From the NCBI RefSeq assembly GCF_011516935.1, contig NZ_WOTF01000005.1:1-64000 (forward strand): a stretch of DNA of 64,000 nucleotides, read 5' to 3'. Positions 36,309 to 44,703 of the stretch are shown one piece after another. This stretch comes from Acetobacter farinalis (lineage in GTDB: Bacteria; Pseudomonadota; Alphaproteobacteria; Acetobacterales; Acetobacteraceae). The notes under the pieces were generated by a model. The model did not search any database. It saw only the letters and a program-made list of their open reading frames with translations, and had not been told where the DNA came from. Numbering within the stretch: the stretch's first letter is position 1; the number at the start of each line of letters is the position of its first letter. Both the position numbers and the translations under genes were made by a program.

Positions 36309-37990
36309 GCTGCAATCCCTTTGTCCATTTCCGGCACAAGTCGACCATCCCTCAGGCACAGAACCTGCCCCGCGCGGCTCAGAACATCCGGCCTGTGGGA
36401 GATGGCGATAACAATGCGCCCCTGTGCCAGACGCTGTATGGAAGCGGCGACACGCGCGGCATTTTCGGGGTCGAGATCCGCGGTTGGTTCGTCAAAAACC
36501 AGAACCTGAGGGTCTGTCAGCAGAGCACGTGCCAGAACAAGGCGGCGGATTTCTCCACCAGACAGCGCTGCGCCGTGCTCTCCAACCTTCGTATCAAAAC
36601 CATCGGGAAGGTTTTCGATGAAGGTCAGAACACCAGCCAGGGAAGCGGCTTTTCGCAGGTGTTCAATATCAGCGTCCGGTGCCGCCAGCCGGAGCGTATC
36701 CGCAATCGTTCCATCCAGAAGAGTGGGAGCCTGGGGTACCCAGCCGATTTTCCACGCCTTTTGAGGAATGGGGTGTCCAGCCTCATCAAGCCCGGAAATT
36801 TTGCCGGAGCGCACGGGCATCATGCCCAGCAGGAGGCGTATCAGCGTGCTTTTTCCGCTTCCGCTGGCCCCCGTTATCACTGACAACACATCAGAGCCGA
36901 ACGTGGCGGACAGGGACAGGAGAACGTCCGGGCCATCACCATAACCAGTCCGGAGATCACGGCAGATTATGGTGGCAAGGGGGGCTGAGGGGAGGGAGGA
37001 GGGCGCATCGCCCTGAAGTTCCGGCAGTGCCATCAGGGCGGAAAGACGCGTCATGGCTGAAACGGCGTTCTGACGGGCGTGATAGCTGGCGGAAAAGGCG
37101 CGAAGGGGCGCGAAATACTCCGGTGCCAGCAGCAAAACGAAAAAGGCCGTGTAAAAAGTCACATGTCCCGTAAGCAGACGTGCTCCGAATACAATGGCCA
37201 CAAGGGCAATGGCCAGACTGGAGAAAAACTCCAGTACGGCAGACGTCAGAAACGCGACGCGCATGACCTGCATTGTGCTCTGGCGGTGGCCTTCCGCCAT
37301 CTGGATGACCAGAGAAACACGCTCTCGGGCACGGCCAAAGAGCCGCAATGTTGTCAGCCCCTGCAAGGAGTCCAGAAAGGATGATCCGAGCAGAAGGAGC
37401 TGTGTCCATTGCCGGTCCATCATGGCCTGTGCCCGAAACCCGACCAGCGCCATGAAAACAGGAATCAGGGGGCCGGTACAGGCAAGAATGAGGAAGCTCC
37501 ACCCGTCCAGCCCGGCGACAACGCCGAGAATGAGGAGCGGCAGGACCACCATGGCCGCAGCACGCGGCAGATACTGGGCAATGTAGGGGTGAAGCGTGTC
37601 GATCCCGTCCGTAAGGGCGGTTGCAATCGCCCCGGTTTCCTCACCGGCCAGGCCGACTGGCCCTACCCGGAACAGGTGCCGGAAAAGATGCTGCCTTAAA
37701 GAGGAGACAGCCAGAATTCCGGCGCGCTCTCCCGCCATGTCTGCACACCATTGCAGGAGGCATCGCGCAAGCGTGGCTGCGAGAAGGGAGCTAATGAGGG
37801 CATGTTCCGCGCTGAAGGGATGAGAGCGGAACGCCAGATCATCCACGATCCGGGCGAGGCATCCCATCTGCACCACCAGCAAAGCTGCACAGACACCCCC
37901 CAGACCAATCGCCACGCCAAGAGGGATGGCCGAGAGGCGGATGAGCCCTGGAAGTGTGTGCGTACCACGGTCCTGCATGATCTGCTGCAT
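36305..37990 (-). CDS. cydD: ABC transporter CydD (bd oxidase assembly)
   Basis: The 561-residue partner of CydC has a six-span domain and an ATPase with Walker A GASGSGKST, signature ALSGGEIRRLVLARALL and Walker B VLVFDEPTADL. It is the first gene of the cydDCAB operon, facing a 600-base AT-rich promoter gap. The start MQQIMQD may be a few residues off because two ATG codons lie close together. Confidence 0.93.
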   Translation of the reverse strand: MQQIMQDRGTHTLPGLIRLSAIPLGVAIGLGGVCAALLVVQMGCLARIVDDLAFRSHPFSAEHALISSLLAATLARCLLQWCADMAGERAGILAVSSLRQHLFRHLFRVGPVGLAGEETGAIATALTDGIDTLHPYIAQYLPRAAAMVVLPLLILGVVAGLDGWSFLILACTGPLIPVFMALVGFRAQAMMDRQWTQLLLLGSSFLDSLQGLTTLRLFGRARERVSLVIQMAEGHRQSTMQVMRVAFLTSAVLEFFSSLAIALVAIVFGARLLTGHVTFYTAFFVLLLAPEYFAPLRAFSASYHARQNAVSAMTRLSALMALPELQGDAPSSLPSAPLATIICRDLRTGYGDGPDVLLSLSATFGSDVLSVITGASGSGKSTLIRLLLGMMPVRSGKISGLDEAGHPIPQKAWKIGWVPQAPTLLDGTIADTLRLAAPDADIEHLRKAASLAGVLTFIENLPDGFDTKVGEHGAALSGGEIRRLVLARALLTDPQVLVFDEPTADLDPENAARVAASIQRLAQGRIVIAISHRPDVLSRAGQVLCLRDGRLVPEMDKGIAA

Positions 37991-38621
37991 TTCATGATCG
38001 AGAGCAAAACGGGTTCGAACGCCTCACGGCGACCTCTCCCTCTAGACATCGGAAACCGTTAAACTCATTAAATATGAATGTCAACGAGATGGGTGCGTGT
38101 GGATCACTTCCAGATTTTTGACATATTATATAATAAAAACAATATTATGATGTATTTTTGTGGCATCCTTGTTGTTGGGTGAGTGATATGCAAAAATATG
38201 AATTACATAAATACCGATATATATGATAATGTGCATGGTGAAGGGAGGCGTGGATCACTCTCTCATGGGTGGGGCGGTCATTGGGTATGGAAGTCGTGAC
38301 GGGGGCTGCCAGGTGTATTCTGGAGCTTCGCAGTCGCGAGCCTGTGCTGGAGTGCGCGCTTCATTTTGGGGTGAACTGGTAGATGGGGAGGGAGAGGAAG
38401 CTGACGTGGTTGTTTTTACGCCATTTTCTCTTCTTTGTTTGAATCAAGCCGATGGCATCATTGCCGTGAACTGGATGGAGATTGGGTATAGGTGAGGAGA
38501 AATATATCGATATACTTGTAGTTAATTATTGTAAGACAATGTAAGTGTGTAATCGGGTTGCACCAAATGGCTCTTGGTGTAAAAAGCTCCAACAGCAATT
38601 TTGGATTTTGTGATATTGCGA
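37991..38621. other. AT-rich gap before cydD and the peroxiredoxin gene
   Basis: This divergent promoter region is strikingly AT-rich at about 38120-38230 and again at 38495-38560, unlike its surroundings. No clear FNR-type palindrome (TTGAT-N4-ATCAA) was found. The 90-residue frame at 38223-38495 has odd composition and no family match, so I do not call it a gene. A small RNA or several regulated promoters could be hidden here. Confidence 0.4.
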
Positions 38622-39242
38622 ATGACCGACGAGACGCATCAGCATCTGGCCCGCGTATTACGCATGGGCGATGTTGCGCCGGATTTTGAAGCGCGCTCTA
38701 CCCACGGCACGCTCCGCTTATCGGACTATCGTGGTCGTTGGCTGATTTTTTTCTCGCATCCGGCAGATTTCACCCCGGTCTGCACGACGGAATTCGTGTC
38801 TTTGGCAAAGAAGCACGACCAGTTTACCGCAATGAATTGCGCTGTGCTGGGTTTGTCTGTCGATAGTCTTTATTCCCATCTGGCATGGACGCGCGCGATC
38901 CGGGAACTTTTCGGGATAGAAATTCCGTTCCCCATCATTGAAGATCCGTCGATGCAGATTGGTTATGCCTATGGTATGATCAACGAGCATTCTGCCAATA
39001 GTGCGGATATGCGCGCGACGTATTTTATCGATCCGAATGGTATTGTGCGGGCAATTACTCACTATCCGCTCACAATCGGCCGCTCCATTAGCGAAATGAT
39101 ACGTATGGTAGCGGCGCTACAGGCCTCTTATTCCGGGGAAAGGCTCGCTCCTGCTGATTGGCAGCCTGAACAGCCCTTGCTTTTGCCTGCCGATGAACAG
39201 TCTTCTGGCGATATCGACTGGTTTTGCCGGAGCGCTCCATGA
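38622..39242 (+). CDS. Peroxiredoxin (Prx6/AhpC-like)
   Basis: The 206-residue protein has a thioredoxin-fold peroxiredoxin domain with the peroxidatic Cys54 in PADFTPVCTTEF, the arrangement of the Prx6 subgroup. A second Cys near the C-terminus (DWFCRSAP) could be a resolving Cys. It reduces hydrogen or organic peroxides in the cytoplasm. The ATG at 38622 is chosen over the upstream TTG. It is coupled to the ArsR-type gene downstream by an ATGA overlap and faces the cyd operon. Confidence 0.9.
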   Translation: MTDETHQHLARVLRMGDVAPDFEARSTHGTLRLSDYRGRWLIFFSHPADFTPVCTTEFVSLAKKHDQFTAMNCAVLGLSVDSLYSHLAWTRAIRELFGIEIPFPIIEDPSMQIGYAYGMINEHSANSADMRATYFIDPNGIVRAITHYPLTIGRSISEMIRMVAALQASYSGERLAPADWQPEQPLLLPADEQSSGDIDWFCRSAP

Positions 39243-39634
39243 GGGACTTGTGGAAGTCCCGGCCGCAGGCGGATCTTGCTGCGGACAAGCTACGTAAATT
39301 TGCTCAACCTCAACGGTTGATGATCTTGTCTTTGCTGCTTGAAGGGGAGAAGTCGGTTTCAGATATCGATGCGGCAACGGCAATCGGGCAACCAACACTC
39401 AGCCAGCAACTCGCAGAACTCCGTAAGGCGGAACTGGTGAGTTCGCGTCGGCTGGCCAAACAGGTGTATTATCGGCTGGCGGATGAGTCTGTCGCAACCT
39501 GCATCCGCAGCATTGAAGCTGTATTCGGCGCTGAATCCCCTGATGAAACGTCGGTGCATGTGGTAAAACCGGAAGTGCGGCCCGTAACGCGGGGGATTAT
39601 TCGGGGCGCGGCAAATTTTGTTAAAATTCGCTGA
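39239..39634 (+). CDS. ArsR-family regulator coupled to the peroxiredoxin
   Basis: This 131-residue ArsR/SmtB winged-helix protein has KFAQPQRLMILSLLLEGEKS and the recognition helix IGQPTLSQQLAELRKAELVS, close to the BigR/SqrR type that senses sulfane sulfur. Those regulators use two Cys, whereas here only one is seen (VATCIRSIEAVF), so the sensing mode differs or is lost. The ATGA overlap with the peroxiredoxin gene implies an operon. Confidence 0.88.
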   Translation: MRDLWKSRPQADLAADKLRKFAQPQRLMILSLLLEGEKSVSDIDAATAIGQPTLSQQLAELRKAELVSSRRLAKQVYYRLADESVATCIRSIEAVFGAESPDETSVHVVKPEVRPVTRGIIRGAANFVKIR

Positions 39635-39865
39635 GTGGTAGAGGAAAGTCGTAAACCTATCACGTATAACTTGTAAGACTGCCTTCTGATTCAGCTATGA
39701 GAATATGCGGATATGTTTGTCTGGTGAGCGAGGGGGCGCAAAAGCGTCTACTCCACACATGATCATCCCGCAAAGAGCAGAACACACGCCTGACGAATGA
39801 TAACGCGGGCCAGATTATTGACTGTCGCCGCTGATCTGCAAAAATGGGGGAGAGATATTTTCCAC

Positions 39866-39903
39866 TTGACGGCGGTGCGTTAAATTAGAATATTGGACCG
39901 GTC
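39866..39903 (+). promoter_or_regulatory. Promoter and operator of the TetR gene
   Basis: TTGACG (39866-39871) and AATATT (39889-39894) are spaced 17 bases, a plausible -35/-10 pair. The palindrome GACCGGTC (39896-39903) begins right after the -10 box, where bound repressor would block initiation. Confidence 0.55.
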
Positions 39904-39947
39904 GTCTAGTAACGATACTGTTTGTTTGACAGATAAAGCAGAGAGGC

Positions 39948-40553
39948 ATGTGCGCCGTGAGTTCTCTTGGCCGGTCTACGGGTACGAAGTTGCATATTCT
40001 GGACACGGCACAGCGTCTCGTTGCGGCTAAAGGGTTTTCAGGTGTCGGCCTCAAGGACATTCTGGCCAGCGCAGGTGTTCCCAAAGGGTCTTTTTACCAC
40101 TGGTTTTCATCCAAGGAAGCGTTTGGGGTAGACCTTCTCGACCATTATTTCAGCAAGTATCTTGCTGAAATCGATGGAATTTTGTTCGCGCCACAGGAGA
40201 ACGGTCGGAATAGGCTCCTGTCCTATTGCCAGTTCTGGCGCAAAAATCAGGAGCAGGAGGACCCGGACGCGAAGTGCCTTGCCGTAAAGCTGGGGGCTGA
40301 AGTCTCGGATATGTCCGAGGAGATGCGCCTTGCCCTGAAAAAAGGGACATCGGCAATTATTGAACGCATGGGGTGTGTGATTGAGGGAGGCGTGAGGGAT
40401 GGGTCCATAACCAGCACGCGTATCCCTCACCATCTGGCCGAGACGCTTTATCAACTGTGGATGGGTGCGAGTGTGATGTACAAGATCACGCGTGAAGGCA
40501 AATCGTTTGAGGAAGCGATGGCGGCAACCGAACATCTACTGACCAACACTTAG
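39948..40553 (+). CDS. TetR-family regulator (NemR/AcuR-like)
   Basis: The 201-residue protein has a TetR HTH (about residues 12-60, with DILASAGVPKGSFYHWFSSK) and a C-terminal domain with Cys residues (KCLAVKLGAEVSDMS, ERMGCVIEGG). NemR-type members sense electrophiles by Cys. Nearly identical inverted sites lie before this gene and before the downstream GST gene, so it should repress both and be released by the substrate of the GST or a related electrophile. Confidence 0.9.
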   Translation: MCAVSSLGRSTGTKLHILDTAQRLVAAKGFSGVGLKDILASAGVPKGSFYHWFSSKEAFGVDLLDHYFSKYLAEIDGILFAPQENGRNRLLSYCQFWRKNQEQEDPDAKCLAVKLGAEVSDMSEEMRLALKKGTSAIIERMGCVIEGGVRDGSITSTRIPHHLAETLYQLWMGASVMYKITREGKSFEEAMAATEHLLTNT

Positions 40554-40581
40554 CCGGGATACGTATCGTTCCCTCTATAGC

Positions 40582-40600
40582 ATTACTAGGCGACCGGTCT
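40582..40600 (+). promoter_or_regulatory. Second TetR operator before the GST gene
   Basis: ATTACTAGGCGACCGGTCT is the reverse-complement copy of the site at the TetR promoter (GACCGGTCGTCTAGTAA at 39896-39912), with only one internal difference. Paired inverted copies of the same long site argue strongly for one regulator controlling both genes. Confidence 0.6.
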
Positions 40601-40747
40601 ACTCGTTCTGAAGGGAGATGGGAACTTTGTGGCGTGGCGTTGACCTTCTGAGTGCTATCGGCCCGAGGCCAGAGCAGAGTTGAGGGTGTGGAAACAACAT
40701 GCAGACTTACCGCACCATCATGCAACAGATGAAAAATGGAGTGAAAA

Positions 40748-41407
40748 ATGCTTACGATTTTCGATTGGTATAATGGTCCTTATCCTGCACGCGTGCGGAT
40801 TGCCGTTCAGGAACTGAACCTGCTGGATCAGGTCCGCTTTGTATCGGTTGATTTGTGGAAAGGGGAGCACAAGAAGCCGGAGTTTCTGGCAAAGAACTAT
40901 TCCGGCACCCTGCCGGTGCTTCAGATTGAGGATGGCACCTATATTGCCGAATGTACGGCCATCACGATGTATCTCGACAGTCTTGGGCCGACCCCGCTTC
41001 TGACAGGCGTCACGCCTCGTGACAAGGGCGTGATCCATATGATGAACAAGCGTGTGGAAATCGAATTTCTTGACGCCATCAGCGTGTATTTTCACCATGC
41101 CACTCCGGGGCTTGGCCCCGATGTGGAACACTATCAGAACCGGGAGTGGGGGCTGCGCATGCGTGACAAGGCCCTGCGTGGCGCGCACTATTTCAACGAA
41201 GTGCTGAAAGCCCAGCCTTATGTGGCGGGGGACACATTTTCAATGGCGGATATCGCCCTGATCGGAGGTTTTGTCTTCGCCAATATCGTGAAGCTGGAAA
41301 TTCCGGCAGAGCTTACGGCACTCCATACGTGGCATGCGCGTATGCTGGAGCGCCGCAGTGTTCAGAATTGGGAGACTATTTCCAATCCCGTGTCAGCCTC
41401 GGTGTGA
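40748..41407 (+). CDS. Glutathione S-transferase family protein
   Basis: The 219-residue protein has an N-terminal thioredoxin-like half (LTIFDWYNGPYPARVRIAVQ, NYSGTLPVLQIEDGTYIAECTAI with the cis-Pro) and a helical C-terminal half (VAGDTFSMADIALIGGFVFA). It likely conjugates glutathione to electrophiles. The TetR-type gene upstream and the shared operators suggest it is the induced detoxifying enzyme of that pair. Confidence 0.9.
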   Translation: MLTIFDWYNGPYPARVRIAVQELNLLDQVRFVSVDLWKGEHKKPEFLAKNYSGTLPVLQIEDGTYIAECTAITMYLDSLGPTPLLTGVTPRDKGVIHMMNKRVEIEFLDAISVYFHHATPGLGPDVEHYQNREWGLRMRDKALRGAHYFNEVLKAQPYVAGDTFSMADIALIGGFVFANIVKLEIPAELTALHTWHARMLERRSVQNWETISNPVSASV

Positions 41408-41557
41408 GTGGGCTGGCCAATACAACGCTGGACCGTGAACAGACGGTTCATCAGCGATATGCCGTGGACAGAACAATGTCGCCTCACGGCGGGATGAACG
41501 GGAGGCTCTCCGGTTTGAATGCCTGATAGCCTCCTGAACTCTTTCCACATCATGCTT

Positions 41558-42553
41558 TCAGTATGAAAGAGCAAAATCAGGTATGGAAGAGTGCAATTCT
41601 TCTGGTGATTCCACAAGGTTACCTGAACCTGCTTCAGGCGATGCCGCACGCTGGCGGCGGGTGAATTCGCGGGGTGGGCATCCCCTTACGCGCCGGAATG
41701 CGGTGCTGAAGGATTTTTCTGAGTCATAGCCAACAGAGTAGGCGATTGATGCGACAGACTGCCGGGTGTGGATCAATTTTTCTGCCGCGAGTGTCATGCG
41801 CCAGCGCGTCAGATAATCCATGGGGGATAACCCCACTGTCTGCCTGAATGCCGCGGCAAAGGACGTGCGCGACATGCCCGCTGCTTCGGCCATGCTCTGA
41901 AGCGTCCATCGACGGGCAGGGGTGCTGTGAATGGCGGTAATTGACGCCCCTAATCGTTTATCGGCAAGGGCGTAGAGCCAGCCGACGCCGCCGCGTTGTT
42001 CATCCGATAGATGCTGCCGCAGGGCCTGCACCAAAAGCAGCGTGGCGAGTTGTTGGGCGACGATGAATCCGCCGGGTTGCGGGTCCTGTAGCTCCTGCCG
42101 CATGCGCTCCACACACCAACGCAACGTCATACGGTTCGGCTCTTCGCGAATATGGATGAGTGGCGGAAGCATTTTCAAAAGCAGGTCGGTCTGGTCATCA
42201 GCAAGTGTGAAAAACCCACCGATGCTCAGAAATTCCCCGCCAGTGTTATAGGTCACGATGCGTCCATCAGGAACCGGGGGCAGCAGCGTGCGGATATCGA
42301 CAGGCGGGACCGAGAGATCACTCGCGACACAAAAGGGTCTTCCTCTTGCAAGCAGGAAGCCTTCCCCGGCGACAATTTTCTGCGGCTCGGACATCCCTTC
42401 GACCATAACCCAGCATTGGCCCGCGATCACGGCCTGGAACTTAATTCCCTCATGTGCGCCGAACTGTACCGCCCATTTCCCACCGGCATCGAAACCGCCG
42501 GAGATATAGCTCCGCAGCCTGAGCAGCGACAAAATTTCTGACAAGGGATCCAT
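41558..42553 (-). CDS. AraC-family regulator with cupin (Cupin_6) domain
   Basis: The 331-residue protein begins MDPLSEILSLLRLRSYISGG, the standard opening of AraC proteins with a Cupin_6 sensor, and ends with the HTH pair (GMSRTSFAAAFRQTVGLSPM, GYDSEKSFSTAFRRVRGCPP). The longer in-frame sequence above 42553 overlaps the divergent SDR gene and is unlikely. A perfect 12-base inverted repeat lies in the promoter gap. It probably activates the tandem SDR genes. Confidence 0.9.
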   Translation of the reverse strand: MDPLSEILSLLRLRSYISGGFDAGGKWAVQFGAHEGIKFQAVIAGQCWVMVEGMSEPQKIVAGEGFLLARGRPFCVASDLSVPPVDIRTLLPPVPDGRIVTYNTGGEFLSIGGFFTLADDQTDLLLKMLPPLIHIREEPNRMTLRWCVERMRQELQDPQPGGFIVAQQLATLLLVQALRQHLSDEQRGGVGWLYALADKRLGASITAIHSTPARRWTLQSMAEAAGMSRTSFAAAFRQTVGLSPMDYLTRWRMTLAAEKLIHTRQSVASIAYSVGYDSEKSFSTAFRRVRGCPPREFTRRQRAASPEAGSGNLVESPEELHSSIPDFALSY

Positions 42554-42568
42554 GGGGGAGGTTTCCGG

Positions 42569-42608
42569 ACGATCAACAACCAAATTTGGACGATACGTTG
42601 TTGATCGT
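42569..42608. promoter_or_regulatory. Perfect 12-base inverted repeat before the tandem SDR genes
   Basis: ACGATCAACAAC (42569-42580) and GTTGTTGATCGT (42597-42608) are exact reverse complements separated by 16 bases. The site lies between the AraC gene and the SDR start at 42657. Confidence 0.55.
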
Positions 42609-42656
42609 TCGTATTCAACGCAATATTTTGGTGCCGCATAGTCAGGGAGATCAGTC

Positions 42657-43547
42657 ATGCGGGTATTTGTTACAGGGGCTACGGGGTGGGTCGGTTCAGC
42701 TGTGGTTGCCGAGCTTATTGCGGCGGGCCACGTGGTTACGGGCCTTGCGCGTTCCGATGCGGGTGCCGACAAACTTGCCGCAACCGGCGCTCAGGTCGTG
42801 CGCGGAGTCATTGAAAATCTGGACATACTGCGGGCTGCGGCGCGGCAGTCCGATGCCGTGATCCACACGGCGTTCAACCATGACTGGGCGCATTTTGCCG
42901 AGAGTTGCGCGGCCGACAAGTGTGCCATTGAGGCACTGGGCGCGGAGCTGGCGGGAACGGAGCGGCCGCTGATTGTAACAACCGGAGTTGCCCTGCTTGC
43001 GCCGGGGCGTCTGGCCACCGAGGCGGACAAAGCCCCTCCGGTAACGGAGGCATTCCCGCGTGCGTCCGAGGCTGCTGTGGAAAACCTTCTCAGTCAGGGC
43101 CTGCGGGCGACGACAGTGCGGCTTGCACCCACAGTGCATGGTGTTGGTGATCATGGGTTCGTGCCGTATCTGGCCCGTATCGCGCGTGAGAGCGGTGTTT
43201 CGGCATATATCGGGGATGGGCAGAACCGGTGGCCCGCAGTGCACCGGCTCGACGCGGCCCGGGTGTATCGTCTTGCACTTGATCACGTTCAGGAAGGACC
43301 GTTTCACGCCATTGCCGAACAAGGCATCGCGCTGAAGGACATCGCCGAGGCGATTGGCCGCCAGTTCAAGTTACCTGTCGTCTCGAAATCTGCTGATGAG
43401 GCCGCTGATCATTTCGGATGGTTTGCCCGCTTTGTCGGTATGGATGCCCCGACCAGCAGTGATCACACGCGTGCGGTTCTGGGGTGGGCGCCGGAGCAGT
43501 TGGGCTTGCTCGAGGATCTCGCTCAGCCAACTTATTTTGCTCAGTGA
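42657..43547 (+). CDS. NAD-dependent epimerase/dehydratase-like SDR
   Basis: The 296-residue protein is an extended/atypical SDR. The N-terminal MRVFVTGATGWVGSAVVAEL binds NAD(P). A second segment, GDGQNRWPAVHRLDAARVYR, is typical of this subfamily. The canonical YxxxK is not obvious, as in many atypical members. It is followed by a paralogue with 40 bases between them, indicating tandem duplication. Its position next to an AraC activator suggests an inducible reductase. Confidence 0.9.
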   Translation: MRVFVTGATGWVGSAVVAELIAAGHVVTGLARSDAGADKLAATGAQVVRGVIENLDILRAAARQSDAVIHTAFNHDWAHFAESCAADKCAIEALGAELAGTERPLIVTTGVALLAPGRLATEADKAPPVTEAFPRASEAAVENLLSQGLRATTVRLAPTVHGVGDHGFVPYLARIARESGVSAYIGDGQNRWPAVHRLDAARVYRLALDHVQEGPFHAIAEQGIALKDIAEAIGRQFKLPVVSKSADEAADHFGWFARFVGMDAPTSSDHTRAVLGWAPEQLGLLEDLAQPTYFAQ

Positions 43548-43587
43548 TACACTGGCTGTCCGGCACGGACATTGAAAGGACAGGCGC

Positions 43588-44580
43588 ATGCGTATTTTTG
43601 TGACCGGTGCCGGGGGCTTCATTGGGTCGGCCATTGTTGATGATCTTGTTGCTGCCGGCCATGAGGTAACCGGGCTTGTTCGCTCGGCGGAAGGGGCGGC
43701 GAGGCTTGCGGCGCGTGGCGTGAAGGCTCATCGCGGCACGATGGAGGATCTGGACTGCCTTCGTCACGGGGCGGCAGAGGCTGATGGCGTGATTCACACG
43801 GCATTTTTCCATGCATTCTCGCAGGCCAGCCTTGCCGTCCGCCTGCGTGTCCTCTTCGGGGGCGGGCCGGGCGCGATTGTCCAGCGGTTTATGAGCGCTG
43901 CTGTTGAAGCAGACCGGCGCGCCATCGAGACATTCGGCAGCGCGTTGCGGGGGAGCGGGCGGCCGCTTGTCGTCGCGTTTCCAACCATGGCGATGGCCGC
44001 AGGGCGCGTGGCGCGTGAAACGGATGTTGCTGACCCAGACGCGGTGGGTGGCCTCAGGAGCCGTTCCGAACAGGCGGCCTTGGAGCAGGTTGCTCATGGC
44101 GTCAGGGCAACGGTCATTCGGCTGCCTCCCTCGGTGCATGACAGGAGCAGGCAGGGTCTTGTCACGCACTTGACCAACATCGCACGCAAGAAAGACTGCT
44201 CGGCCTATGTTGGAGATGGCCAGAACAGATGGGCTGCGGTGCATCGGCTTGATGCCGCGCGGCTGTTCAGGCGTGCGCTGGAGAATGGTGCGGGTGGGGC
44301 CTGTTATCATGCGGTCGCCGAGGAGGGCATTCCGGTTCGTGACATCGCAGAAGCCATCGGCCGTCAACTCGGGGTTCGGGTTGAAGGTCTTTCCCGAGAA
44401 GCTGCATCCAGACATTTCGGTTGGCTGGCCCCGTTTGTTGGCACGGATAATCCGGTATCCAGCCGGATCACCCGGGAGCAGTTGAACTGGGCACCAACTC
44501 ATGCGCACCTGATGGCTGACCTTTCGGCAGAGTTCAGCATGCCCGACCTGCATACGGCCTCAGTGGTCAGGAAAGTCTGA
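43588..44580 (+). CDS. NAD-dependent epimerase/dehydratase-like SDR, paralogue
   Basis: This 330-residue protein shares the order and most motifs of the preceding gene (GAGGFIGSAIVDDLVAAGHE, GDGQNRWAAVHRLDAARLFR). It is longer because of an insertion of about 25-30 residues after HTAFFHAFSQ. The two genes probably arose by tandem duplication and then diverged in substrate loop. AGGACAGGC precedes the start. Confidence 0.9.
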   Translation: MRIFVTGAGGFIGSAIVDDLVAAGHEVTGLVRSAEGAARLAARGVKAHRGTMEDLDCLRHGAAEADGVIHTAFFHAFSQASLAVRLRVLFGGGPGAIVQRFMSAAVEADRRAIETFGSALRGSGRPLVVAFPTMAMAAGRVARETDVADPDAVGGLRSRSEQAALEQVAHGVRATVIRLPPSVHDRSRQGLVTHLTNIARKKDCSAYVGDGQNRWAAVHRLDAARLFRRALENGAGGACYHAVAEEGIPVRDIAEAIGRQLGVRVEGLSREAASRHFGWLAPFVGTDNPVSSRITREQLNWAPTHAHLMADLSAEFSMPDLHTASVVRKV

Positions 44581-44703
44581 TCTCAGGGAAGCCTGAGTGC
44601 CGCTAATTCAAAAGTTCCAAACCTTGTAAGAAGCGGCCCGCCCCGGATGCACGTAGAGCACTGTTTACTGCGCACCGCGGCAGCCGGATACAGGAACGCG
44701 AAA

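Noticed and set aside
38223-38495. 90-residue frame in the AT-rich gap before the peroxiredoxin gene
   Set aside because: Composition is Gly/Val/Met-rich with no ribosome site or family. I could not separate it from chance.
43366-44553. 395-residue minus-strand open frame opposite the second SDR gene
   Set aside because: Antisense shadow with a low-complexity, Arg/Pro/His-rich composition.
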